From CBDUMN01 sp965368335 (GTDB lineage Bacteria; Pseudomonadota; Alphaproteobacteria; Rhodospirillales; JAPHRK01), in the NCBI GenBank assembly GCA_965368335.1, contig CBDUMN010000008.1, positions 1-55,608 of the forward strand: 55,608 nucleotides of DNA. The letters are read 5' to 3'. The translations under genes were made by a program, and so were the position numbers. Below the pieces are notes generated by a model. It worked only from the letters and a program-made list of their open reading frames with translations, was not told the origin of the DNA and did no database searches. Numbering within the stretch: the stretch's first letter is position 1; each line of letters opens with the position of its first letter. Shown here one piece after another: positions 43,410 through 50,487 of the stretch.

Positions 43410-45521
43410 CTACCGGGACAGCCTCAATTCGGAGAGGTGGTTGGCGATTTCGCGGAACACCTGTTTGAGGGCCGTTTGGTCCGGTGCGTAGTGATAGAAG
43501 GGCGTGTCCGGTCCGCTGGCGACGGTCTTAAGCAGAGTTTGCAGGGCCGTTCCCGAATTGGCGAACTGGATCACGTATAGCACCACGCCATCGGCCTTGA
43601 TATTGGCGGCGATTTTAAGCAACCGCTCGTTCATTCCGGCCTGTCCACTGGCCCCCGAGCCGAAAACCGTTTTATAGCCGTCGCCATCGCCACCGAAGTT
43701 TTCCCCGTCGGTCAGCAGCACGATGGCTTGCTGGCGCTGGTAGTCGGGGTCTGCAACGGCCTGGGTGAAGGGGGCTGTGGGTTTAAGAACGCGCCAGGCC
43801 CAGCCGACTCCTTGTGTGATGTTGGTGGTGCCTTGCGGGCCGGTCAGTGCGTTGATCGCATCTTTAATTGCAGCCTTCGAGTTTTGGAGAGTCGTAATCC
43901 CATGGCTGAGGCAGGGTGTGCATTCGCTGCCGGTGACGGTTCCGGTGCAGCGACTGGCCGGCCGGAGGGCGACCATGCCGCCCCAGCGTTCTTCGCCGGT
44001 GCCGGAGGCTGCGCTAAAGGTTGTCGAGTAGCTTCCGTCGTTGGAAATAATACGGGCCGCTACGCTATGGGTTAGATCCTCGCCCGTGCCGCCGATTTGT
44101 TCGACGTTGGCAATCTGGTTGAACGAATTGCTCCAGCTGAAATTGCTGAGGTCGTCGTCTCTGAAGGCGGCTCCGGCGATCAGCAATGCGCCGTCCCGGT
44201 TGACGTAGACCGAATCGAGCGAGATGGACTGACCGTTCGATGTGGTGTGATCGCTGCCGTCCGTGTCGAGTTCCAGGTTGTCCCAGCTCAGCCCTTCAAC
44301 TTCGATAAGGGTCATAGCCTGCTGGCGCGAATCGTTGGCGGTGAAACTATAACTGGCGTCTTCACCCGCGCCGACCAGATGGGCCATGAAACGAATTCGC
44401 TGGCCGTCGCCGTTGTTGTCGGCCGTATAATTCATCAGGCTGTTCCACCCGCCAGGGCGATTGAACGATTCCCAGCTGCGCCGGGTGCCCACGGCAATGA
44501 GAATGTTGCCGGGCTTGGGGGCATTGGAAAGCGTCACCGTGATCCCGTTGTCATAGTTGGACGCGCTTTGCGACTGGACAATAGCGATTTCGGACCCGTC
44601 GCCTGCAAGGGGTTCGCCTTCTTTGCCGATGGGCTGCCAGCCGAGCCAGTCCGCTGAACCGGCATCGGTGGGGGGGAGGAGCGTATCGGCGTTGGTGTCT
44701 TCGAAGCCGTCATCGATATAACGGGAATAGACGCAGCCTTTCCAGGCGCTGTCCGGTTCAAACAATAAGGGAACCGGTGAGTTGTTGGCCGTATAGAGAG
44801 TTGACTGGGTTACGCCGGACACCGGGTTGGTGAAGCTGCCGACGTTGTCGGTGGTTAGCGCATCCGGGTCGTAGGTTGTGCCGTCGAGGGTTATGTTGAC
44901 CTTGCCGTTCCAGGGAACCAGGCCAATATTGAGCAGCTCTTTCGCCGCATCGCCACCGAATAATATATCGACCAAATCGTTGGCCGCCTGGCGCGCCGCC
45001 CCGATACGGGTGCCGCCGTCGAGTGAGCTGCCCATGGAGCCCGACATGTCGATGGCCAGGACGACATCGAGTGCTTGCATTTCACGGGTGATTTCGGCGA
45101 AGGCATCGACCGTTACATGGGTCTGCCCGAAGATTTGCATGAAGACCATGGGCACTTTGGCGCTGGCCGTCAGGGTCAGCGTTTCGTTATCTTCATTGGC
45201 GACGATATCCGGGCCGGTGACCGTGGTCCCCATATAGTTGGCCGGGTAATTGACGTCGAAGAACATCTTAATATCGGCATCCCGCGTTGGCTCGTAGAAG
45301 TTTTGCCCCCCGGCCAGACCTGCTGCATCAATCGCTGACGAAAGGCGGGATTTAACCATGTAAGCCCGCGTCGCATCGGTCGCCACGCCAACAAAGCCGA
45401 CAAGTGGAATAATGGCGAAACCAATGAGGATAGCGACGCCTCCGCCCTGCGCTTTTGCAAAGCGGTGAATTCTTTCCTTGATGCTCGTCATTATGTTGGA
45501 AATAAAAGCGTGACAATACAT
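43410..45521 (-). CDS. tadG: TadG-like pilus-associated VWA protein with a large inserted domain
   Basis: A 703-residue protein. The N-terminal TadE/G-type helix (GGGVAILIGFAIIPLVGFVG) is followed by a von Willebrand A domain with metal site D158-M-S-G-S162. Family members continue from WQPIGxEGEP straight to CxxCLxHGIT. Here about 215 residues (about 310-525) intervene, rich in beta strands, Ser, Asn and Gly and ending GGMVALRPA. TadG anchors or displays the Tad pilus at the outer membrane. The start at 45521 has AGGAAAG upstream; the ATG at 45491 has none. It runs opposite to the other tad genes. Confidence 0.85.
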   Translation of the reverse strand: MYCHAFISNIMTSIKERIHRFAKAQGGGVAILIGFAIIPLVGFVGVATDATRAYMVKSRLSSAIDAAGLAGGQNFYEPTRDADIKMFFDVNYPANYMGTTVTGPDIVANEDNETLTLTASAKVPMVFMQIFGQTHVTVDAFAEITREMQALDVVLAIDMSGSMGSSLDGGTRIGAARQAANDLVDILFGGDAAKELLNIGLVPWNGKVNITLDGTTYDPDALTTDNVGSFTNPVSGVTQSTLYTANNSPVPLLFEPDSAWKGCVYSRYIDDGFEDTNADTLLPPTDAGSADWLGWQPIGKEGEPLAGDGSEIAIVQSQSASNYDNGITVTLSNAPKPGNILIAVGTRRSWESFNRPGGWNSLMNYTADNNGDGQRIRFMAHLVGAGEDASYSFTANDSRQQAMTLIEVEGLSWDNLELDTDGSDHTTSNGQSISLDSVYVNRDGALLIAGAAFRDDDLSNFSWSNSFNQIANVEQIGGTGEDLTHSVAARIISNDGSYSTTFSAASGTGEERWGGMVALRPASRCTGTVTGSECTPCLSHGITTLQNSKAAIKDAINALTGPQGTTNITQGVGWAWRVLKPTAPFTQAVADPDYQRQQAIVLLTDGENFGGDGDGYKTVFGSGASGQAGMNERLLKIAANIKADGVVLYVIQFANSGTALQTLLKTVASGPDTPFYHYAPDQTALKQVFREIANHLSELRLSR

Positions 45522-45591
45522 GGTTTATACTTTCCTGGCGGGATGCCAAACGTTTCTCATGCCATTAAGCCATTATAAGTACAAAAATGTC

Positions 45592-45607
45592 TGTGATACT
45601 TATCACA
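45592..45607 (-). promoter_or_regulatory. CRP-type site B upstream of tadG
   Basis: Palindrome TGTGA-TACTTA-TCACA, 71 bp before the tadG start. On the minus strand a perfect -10 TATAAT (45577-45572) begins 30 bp from the first base of the site, which puts the centre near -34.5 instead of -41.5. The site would overlap the -35 region, so repression or a different start point is possible. Confidence 0.55.
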
Positions 45608-45700
45608 AAATAGAAAGTCGCTATAGAATGGTTATATATAATAAAATATATGTGAAAAATTATTTATTATCAATTTTAGTAAATAAAAAAATTTGATCTA

Positions 45701-45743
45701 TGTGATGATAATCACAGCCCCAATCGGACGGGGCGGGTAATCT
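45701..45743 (+). promoter_or_regulatory. CRP-type site C and -10 element of the first flp promoter
   Basis: Palindrome TGTGA-TGATAA-TCACA (45701-45716) and -10 hexamer TAATCT (45738-45743), again exactly 37 bp from the first base. The predicted start is near 45750, giving a leader of about 70 bases before the flp ATG at 45819. The 90 bp upstream are strikingly AT-rich. Confidence 0.7.
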
Positions 45744-45818
45744 CCAACTTATCGGATGACAACAAGCCGATTTCCCGGTAAACCGTCATTCGGAACATTT
45801 AAAACTTAGGAGGTTGAC

Positions 45819-45980
45819 ATGATTGCTATTCGTAAATTTTTCACCAATGAATCTGGCGCCACTGCTATCGAATATGGCCTGATCGCCGCTCTCGTTTCTG
45901 TTATAGGCGTTACCGCCTTGGGTAATATGGGCGATGGTCTGATCGGCCTTTGGGAAAATGTGACCACCAATCTGAACTAG
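45819..45980 (+). CDS. flp: Flp-family major pilin (copy 1)
   Basis: A 53-residue prepilin. The leader MIAIRKFFTNESG is followed by the cleavage motif G/ATAIEYGLIAALV, with Glu at +5 and Tyr at +6, the hallmark of Flp pilins processed by CpaA. The mature pilin is 40 residues. The ribosome-binding site TTAGGAGG is strong. It differs from copy 2 at only four residues (2, 9, 29 and 53). It has its own CRP-type promoter and terminator. Confidence 0.95.
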   Translation: MIAIRKFFTNESGATAIEYGLIAALVSVIGVTALGNMGDGLIGLWENVTTNLN

Positions 45981-46013
45981 TTTTTGTGAATTTAAAAGGG
46001 GCCAACCTCCGAA

Positions 46014-46045
46014 GGGGGGCTTTAGTCAGAATGGCTTAGCCCCCC
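46014..46045 (+). repeat. GC-rich hairpin in the 3' end of the first flp transcript
   Basis: Perfect 8-bp stem GGGGGGCT / AGCCCCCC with a 16-base loop, lying between the flp stop and the terminator. With no T run it may protect the pilin mRNA from 3' decay. Confidence 0.6.
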
Positions 46046-46061
46046 TGACCGGAGAAGGCAG

Positions 46062-46086
46062 AAAAGCGCTCGCTGAGCGCTTTTTT
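46062..46086 (+). terminator. Rho-independent terminator of flp copy 1
   Basis: Stem AAAAGCGCTC / GAGCGCTTTT with a 3-base loop, continuing into a T run (46081-46086). It ends the first pilin transcript seven bases before CRP-type site D. Confidence 0.93.
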
Positions 46087-46092
46087 GTCGTT

Positions 46093-46135
46093 TGTGACGC
46101 GAGTCACTTCCTTAAGCCGAGGCTTGTGTCATTCT
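46093..46135 (+). promoter_or_regulatory. CRP-type site D with -10 element and no obvious gene
   Basis: Palindrome TGTGA-CGCGAG-TCACT (46093-46108; last base deviates). The hexamer CATTCT begins 37 bp from its start (46130-46135), as in sites A and C. The predicted start point is about 46142. The only thing downstream before the next terminator is about 125 bp of short sequence. Confidence 0.55.
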
Positions 46136-46141
46136 CTAGCT

Positions 46142-46266
46142 CAGGAGGCAATGCCGTGGGTGGGTTATCTGAGGTGATAGGTTTTCTGTATATAAATAAG
46201 AAATACATATATTAGCGTTTATAATTCCAATGAATATTTATAGCAGCATGATTGCTGCTTTTTTTT
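46142..46266 (+). ncRNA. Candidate small transcript or micropeptide mRNA between the two flp genes
   Basis: Bounded by the predicted start point of promoter D and an intrinsic terminator. The first bases include AGGAGG (46143-46148), seven bases before a GTG that opens a 19-codon frame, MGGLSEVIGFLYINKKYIY (46156-46215). An ATG at 46151 is too close to AGGAGG and opens only eight codons. The product may be a small RNA, a micropeptide, or the remains of a third flp unit. No similarity to flp is visible. Confidence 0.4.
46242..46266 (+). terminator. Rho-independent terminator after the candidate small transcript
   Basis: Stem AGCAGC / GCTGCT with a 6-base loop, followed by a run of about eight T (46259-46266). 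No gene longer than 19 codons lies between it and the preceding terminator. Confidence 0.8.
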
Positions 46267-46370
46267 ATTTCATTTTTCAAGTGCTGATTATTGATAGCCC
46301 ATGCGTAGAAAATTAAGTAAAATTTTATATAAAATTATTATTGAAAATAAAAAACAAAAAAATATTAAGT

Positions 46371-46413
46371 AGTGATTGTCGTCACATCTTTATTGTTTTC
46401 TCTGATCAATAAT
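46371..46413 (+). promoter_or_regulatory. CRP-type site E and -10 element of the second flp promoter
   Basis: Palindrome AGTGA-TTGTCG-TCACA (46371-46386; first base deviates) with -10 hexamer AATAAT (46408-46413) at the same 37-bp offset. The predicted start is near 46420 and the flp ATG at 46461. About 100 bp upstream are extremely AT-rich, with A/T tracts. Confidence 0.6.
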
Positions 46414-46460
46414 AGGTGCAGTTAAACAAAACATTCGTGGTTCAGCTGAGGAGAAACATT

Positions 46461-46622
46461 ATGACTGCTATCCGCAAATTCTTTCAAAACGAATCTGGCG
46501 CTACCGCTATCGAATATGGCCTGATCGCCGCTCTTGTTTCCGTTGTTGGCGTTACCGCCTTGGGTAATATGGGTGATGGTCTGATCGGTCTCTGGGAGAA
46601 TGTGACCACTAACCTGCAGTAG
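46461..46622 (+). CDS. flp: Flp-family major pilin (copy 2)
   Basis: A 53-residue prepilin, 49 of 53 residues identical to copy 1, with the same leader length and the same G/ATAIEYG processing site. The start at 46461 is preceded by GAGGAG with good spacing; an in-frame ATG 15 codons upstream is not supported by homology. The two copies have separate promoters, so they may be used at different levels. Confidence 0.95.
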   Translation: MTAIRKFFQNESGATAIEYGLIAALVSVVGVTALGNMGDGLIGLWENVTTNLQ

Positions 46623-46674
46623 TCGTAAAATACAAGATAGGTCCCTTCAGCCGGACCGAGCCTGAAGAAAAGTG

Positions 46675-46706
46675 CGGCCTCTTCCCAAGCAGGGGAGGGG
46701 CCGTTT
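46675..46706 (+). terminator. Terminator of flp copy 2
   Basis: A 12-bp stem (46675-46686 with 46692-46703) containing two G-U pairs and a 5-base loop, followed by TTT. The T run is short, so some read-through into cpaA is possible. Confidence 0.65.
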
Positions 46707-46745
46707 CCATGTGAATTACCTAAAAAGCGCTTAAAAACAAAAGCT

Positions 46746-46788
46746 TGTGACTACCGTCACAGCCCGATGAGGCTTGTTGGCATAGGTT
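46746..46788 (+). promoter_or_regulatory. CRP-type site F and -10 element of the cpaA promoter
   Basis: Palindrome TGTGA-CTACCG-TCACA (46746-46761) with hexamer TAGGTT (46783-46788) at the common 37-bp offset. The predicted start is near 46795 and the cpaA ATG at 46837. It probably drives cpaA and the following assembly genes. Confidence 0.62.
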
Positions 46789-46836
46789 GATTGTGAGATT
46801 GAAGTTTTCCGTTTGTGTGCTTGTGAGGAATTGGCA

Positions 46837-47337
46837 ATGAACGCCATCGTGACCCCGGAAATTGTGCTTACACTGCTCGCCGCCCTGGCGTTTTGGGCCG
46901 CGCTCAACGATGTTCGGGAATATCGGATTCCAAATCGTATCGTCTTGACCGTTGCGGCCCTCTATCCGGTTTATGTCATGGTCAGTTCCGAGCCTGTTGC
47001 CTGGGGCGGCGCGATGATTGTCGCATTTGTCGTTCTTCTGGCCGGAATGGCCCTGTTCTTCACCGGTATTCTCGGGGGCGGCGACGCCAAGTTGTTGGCG
47101 GCGGTCGCACTGTGGGCCGGTCCTGCCTATATCTTCGAGTTTCTGATTTTTACGGTTTTGGCGGGCGGCGTGATGGCGGTTGTGATGAGCGGCCCCTGGC
47201 GTCTCGGTTTCGCTATGAGCCTGGAGGCCGTCGGCCAGACTGGATTGCGGAATGTTTTAGTCACCAATTTCATGCCCTATGGCGTTGCGATCGCCGTAGG
47301 AGTCTTTTTCCTCATCGGCCGTTTGGCGGCTGTTTAG
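46837..47337 (+). CDS. cpaA: Prepilin peptidase CpaA/TadV
   Basis: A 166-residue membrane aspartic protease that removes the leader of Flp and the pseudopilins. The two catalytic Asp are D25 (NDVREYRIPN) and D83 in the GGGDAKLLAA motif. About six membrane segments are seen. The ATG at 46837, with GAGGAA six bases before, is preferred to an upstream TTG at 46813. Confidence 0.93.
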   Translation: MNAIVTPEIVLTLLAALAFWAALNDVREYRIPNRIVLTVAALYPVYVMVSSEPVAWGGAMIVAFVVLLAGMALFFTGILGGGDAKLLAAVALWAGPAYIFEFLIFTVLAGGVMAVVMSGPWRLGFAMSLEAVGQTGLRNVLVTNFMPYGVAIAVGVFFLIGRLAAV

Positions 47338-47365
47338 GGCGAGACGGTTTTAGGAGGTTTTGGTT

Positions 47366-48283
47366 ATGAGTATCCGGACGATCTTACTTGTAGCGGGCGC
47401 CCTGGCGACAGCGGGAGGAACCGCATTTTACGCAAAAACCTGGCTGACGAGCGAGCGGGCCCAGATGGCGGCGAGCGCTCCGGCCAAGGTTGAAGTTAAG
47501 GCCGAAACCAAGGTGCTTGTCCTGAAAGACAATCTGCCGGTAGGTCATTTCCTCAAAGAAGGCGATTTCAAGTGGCAGACTTGGCCAGAGGATGCCCTGG
47601 CCGAAGGGTATGTGGTCAAAGGCGACGGCGGTAAGAAAGAGGATTTCGTCGGTACCGTGGTTCGGGCGTCTGTTGCCGCCGGACAGCCGGTGACCAATAA
47701 AGTCGTGGTTCATCCCGGCGACCGGGGATATCTGGCAGCCGTGTTGCAGCCCGGCATGCGGGCGGTGTCGGTGCCGCTCAACGAAACAACCGGAATTGCC
47801 GGGTTCGTCTTTCCCGGCGATATGGTCGACCTGGTGTTGACGGTTCGCATGCGTCCTTCTGCCAACGATGGGGGGGCTCGTCCCATCCAGATGAGCCAAA
47901 CTTTCTTAAATGAGATTAGAGTCCTGGCGATTGATCAGCGGACAAACAATGAAGAAGGAAAAGCCAAGATCGCAAAAACGGCGACGCTTGAGGTCAGTCA
48001 GAAACAAGCGGAAAAGATCGCTTTGGGGCTTCAGTTAGGTTCACTTTCCTTGAGTCTCAGGAGCCTCCCGCGTACAGTAGACCGTTACACGGAGTTGGCG
48101 GAAACGGTTGGGGCGCTGTCACAACCTCCTGAAGAGTATCAGCGGAGCTACACCATGGAGGAGGATATCCTCTTCATGGCGCCGCAGCAGGCTCCCGAGG
48201 AGGAACCGGAAGTCCAGCAAGCCCACTTTGTCGAAGTGGTGCGGGGACCTTCTTTGGATCAGCCGGGGGCGCCGACTCATTGA
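47366..48283 (+). CDS. cpaB: Tad pilus assembly protein CpaB/RcpC
   Basis: A 305-residue periplasmic protein with an N-terminal signal anchor (about 5-22). A SAF-type domain follows (KDNLPVGHFLKEGDFKWQTW), then the RcpC region with RGYLAAVLQPGMRAVSVPLN and VFPGDMVDLVLTVRM. The start ATG at 47366 has AGGAGG eight bases upstream; the TTG at 47360 is too close to it. It helps assemble or modify the outer-membrane channel. Confidence 0.92.
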   Translation: MSIRTILLVAGALATAGGTAFYAKTWLTSERAQMAASAPAKVEVKAETKVLVLKDNLPVGHFLKEGDFKWQTWPEDALAEGYVVKGDGGKKEDFVGTVVRASVAAGQPVTNKVVVHPGDRGYLAAVLQPGMRAVSVPLNETTGIAGFVFPGDMVDLVLTVRMRPSANDGGARPIQMSQTFLNEIRVLAIDQRTNNEEGKAKIAKTATLEVSQKQAEKIALGLQLGSLSLSLRSLPRTVDRYTELAETVGALSQPPEEYQRSYTMEEDILFMAPQQAPEEEPEVQQAHFVEVVRGPSLDQPGAPTH

Positions 48284-48367
48284 GGCTCGCGGTTCATAAA
48301 GAACTAAGAGTTTCCGGGCAATAAATAGGCTATTGCCTGGGATGGGTTGAAGAGAAGGTATCGGGAA

Positions 48368-49759
48368 ATGTTCGTGAACGTCAGAAAGACGATCAGCCGA
48401 ATCTGTGCTCGGGCGGTTATCGCCCTGGCTGCCGGAGGGGTTTTCGGGGGGCTTCCGACCGATATGGTTTCCGCCGCCGAAGTGATTAGCGCTTCGGAAA
48501 AGCAGGTGGGAATTTCTGTCGGCGAGGGGCAGCTGATCCGCCTGCCGCGCGCCGCCTCAACAGTCTTTATCGCCAATCCCGGCGTCGCTGATGTTCAGGT
48601 TAAATCGCCAACGCTGGTCTATCTGGTCGGCGCCGCATCGGGTCAGACTACGCTATTCGCCGTCGACGCCCGTGAACGTATCCTGGCCAACATGGATGTT
48701 CATGTGTCCCACAATATCGAAGCTCTGCGCAGGGATGTGAGCAATCTGATACCGGATAATAACATCAGGTTCTCCAGTATAAGCGATGCTCTGGTCATTG
48801 ATGGCGATGTAGATTCGCCGCTCGATTCCCAAGAAATCAACCGCTTGGCGCTTCGCTACGGGAATGTAGCCAACCGGTTGAAAATTACCCAGCCGACCCA
48901 GGTTAACCTGCGAGTCCGAGTCGCCGAGGTGACTCGCGATATCGACAAGCAACTGGGTTTCCGTTGGAACTTGGTTGATAAAATCAGTATTTTCCCGCTG
49001 ACCCTGGTGACGAACAATCCATTCAACGCAAGCGTCACGCAACACACCTTAACGTTTTCTGGTAGTCGAGGATCGACCGATATCAATACGGTGATCGATG
49101 CCATGGAGCAGGAAGGGCTGGTGTCGATTTTGGCTGAGCCGAACCTAACGGCGTTAAGTGGCGAAACGGCAAGTTTCCTGGCGGGCGGTGAGTTTCCTAT
49201 CCTCGTTCCGGAAGGAGACAACAGGGTAGTGATTGAGTTTAAGGAATACGGTGTCTCCCTTGCCTTCACCCCGACTATTTTGAACGGCGGACGCATTAAT
49301 ATGCATGTGCGCCCCGAGGTCAGTCAGCTTTCATCGACCAACTCGGTTACCCTCAATGATTTTGACATTCCCTCACTAACCACGCGACGGGCCGAAACCA
49401 CGGTTGAACTGGCAAGTGGTCAAAGCTTCGCCATTGCGGGGCTTTTGCAGAACAATATCACCCAGGATCTCTCCAAGTTTCCCGGTTTGGGAGACGTGCC
49501 GGTGCTCGGCTCCCTGTTCCGCTCTGATCGTTTCCAGCGGGATGAAACTGAGCTTGTGATTATCGTGACGCCATATCTGGTTAAGCCTGTAAGTAATCGC
49601 AAGCTTGCTTCGCCTACCGATGGATTTATGCCGCCGCATGACGTGGAGAGATTCTTCGGCAAGGGAATGTTCCGCCGCAAATCCGAAAAAGGCGAGCCGG
49701 TAACCATTGGCCGCAACGGTAAAGGGCTGATTGGCCCTGCCGGTTTTGAGCTGAACTAA
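48368..49759 (+). CDS. cpaC: Outer-membrane secretin CpaC/RcpA
   Basis: A 463-residue secretin through which the Tad pilus passes. It has a signal sequence (1 to about 37, ending SAA), the N-terminal domain LIRLPRAASTVFIANPGVAD and a BON-like middle region. The secretin core contains LAEPNLTALSGETASFLAGG, EFKEYGVSLAFTPT and the final VPVLGSLFRSDRF. The start is probably ATG at 48368; an in-frame TTG lies 21 bases upstream. Spacing to cpaB is about 85 bp and to cpaD 14 bp. Confidence 0.94.
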   Translation: MFVNVRKTISRICARAVIALAAGGVFGGLPTDMVSAAEVISASEKQVGISVGEGQLIRLPRAASTVFIANPGVADVQVKSPTLVYLVGAASGQTTLFAVDARERILANMDVHVSHNIEALRRDVSNLIPDNNIRFSSISDALVIDGDVDSPLDSQEINRLALRYGNVANRLKITQPTQVNLRVRVAEVTRDIDKQLGFRWNLVDKISIFPLTLVTNNPFNASVTQHTLTFSGSRGSTDINTVIDAMEQEGLVSILAEPNLTALSGETASFLAGGEFPILVPEGDNRVVIEFKEYGVSLAFTPTILNGGRINMHVRPEVSQLSSTNSVTLNDFDIPSLTTRRAETTVELASGQSFAIAGLLQNNITQDLSKFPGLGDVPVLGSLFRSDRFQRDETELVIIVTPYLVKPVSNRKLASPTDGFMPPHDVERFFGKGMFRRKSEKGEPVTIGRNGKGLIGPAGFELN

Positions 49760-49773
49760 CGGAGGATCAAGTC

Positions 49774-50487
49774 GTGAGCGCTTACATAAAGCCCAGAATC
49801 CGTAAGTTTGGTTTTGCCCTGGGGCTCGGTTTCGCCATTGCCTTAAGTGGTTGTGCTGATAATTTCGAGCGTTGGCATGATAACCAACCGCCTAAACAGC
49901 TCAAGGTCGAACAGGTTCACTACAGCCATGATGTCAATTTTCCCGTCGGGGATGATCGTTTGGCCGTGAGCGAGCGGGAGAGACTGGATTCCTTCCTCGC
50001 CCATGCTCAAGTCGGCAGTACCGATAAGGTTTATGTCAACCTGGAGCCCGATGGCGAAAGGGTGACGGAGCGTCGTGTCTCGACCGTTGCGGCTTTTTTG
50101 AAATTACGTGGATTGAAGCCCGCTTCGCCGATCACCGGTTTTACCGAGGGGAAAGCAAAAAACGATACCATCCAAGTCGTTGTTCGGCGCTATCTGGTCA
50201 CGTTGCCAGGGTGCCCCGACTGGACTAGCGATACTTCCGATACCTTCAACAACGACGTACACAGCAATTATGGCTGCGCAACGGTGAGCAATTTAGGCAT
50301 GATGGTTGCCGATCCCGAAGACTTGGTCAGAGGGCGTACGCTTGGCCCCGCCGATGGTGATTATCTAAGAACGTCAATCGTTAATTATCGGACCGGAAAA
50401 ACCAAGCCATTGCTCGATCCAAAATCGAGTTCCGGGTCGGGCGAACCGACGACCGAATCGAGCGACGGAGGGGGCGATGGCGGGTAA
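49774..50487 (+). CDS. cpaD: Tad pilus lipoprotein CpaD
   Basis: A 237-residue lipoprotein with lipobox ALSGC (Cys 27). The C-terminal conserved region has NYGCATVSNLGMMVADPEDL and LVRGRTLGPADG. It is thought to support the CpaC secretin. It starts with GTG after GGAGG. Its last 11 bases overlap cpaE. Confidence 0.92.
   Translation: MSAYIKPRIRKFGFALGLGFAIALSGCADNFERWHDNQPPKQLKVEQVHYSHDVNFPVGDDRLAVSERERLDSFLAHAQVGSTDKVYVNLEPDGERVTERRVSTVAAFLKLRGLKPASPITGFTEGKAKNDTIQVVVRRYLVTLPGCPDWTSDTSDTFNNDVHSNYGCATVSNLGMMVADPEDLVRGRTLGPADGDYLRTSIVNYRTGKTKPLLDPKSSSGSGEPTTESSDGGGDGG

Noticed and set aside
46151..46177. 8-codon ATG frame at the start of the candidate small transcript
   Set aside because: AGGAGG is only two bases from this ATG; the GTG at 46156 has better spacing.
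46301..46372. 23-codon ATG frame in the AT-rich stretch before flp copy 2
   Set aside because: No ribosome-binding site and a Lys/Ile/Asn-only composition expected from random AT-rich DNA.
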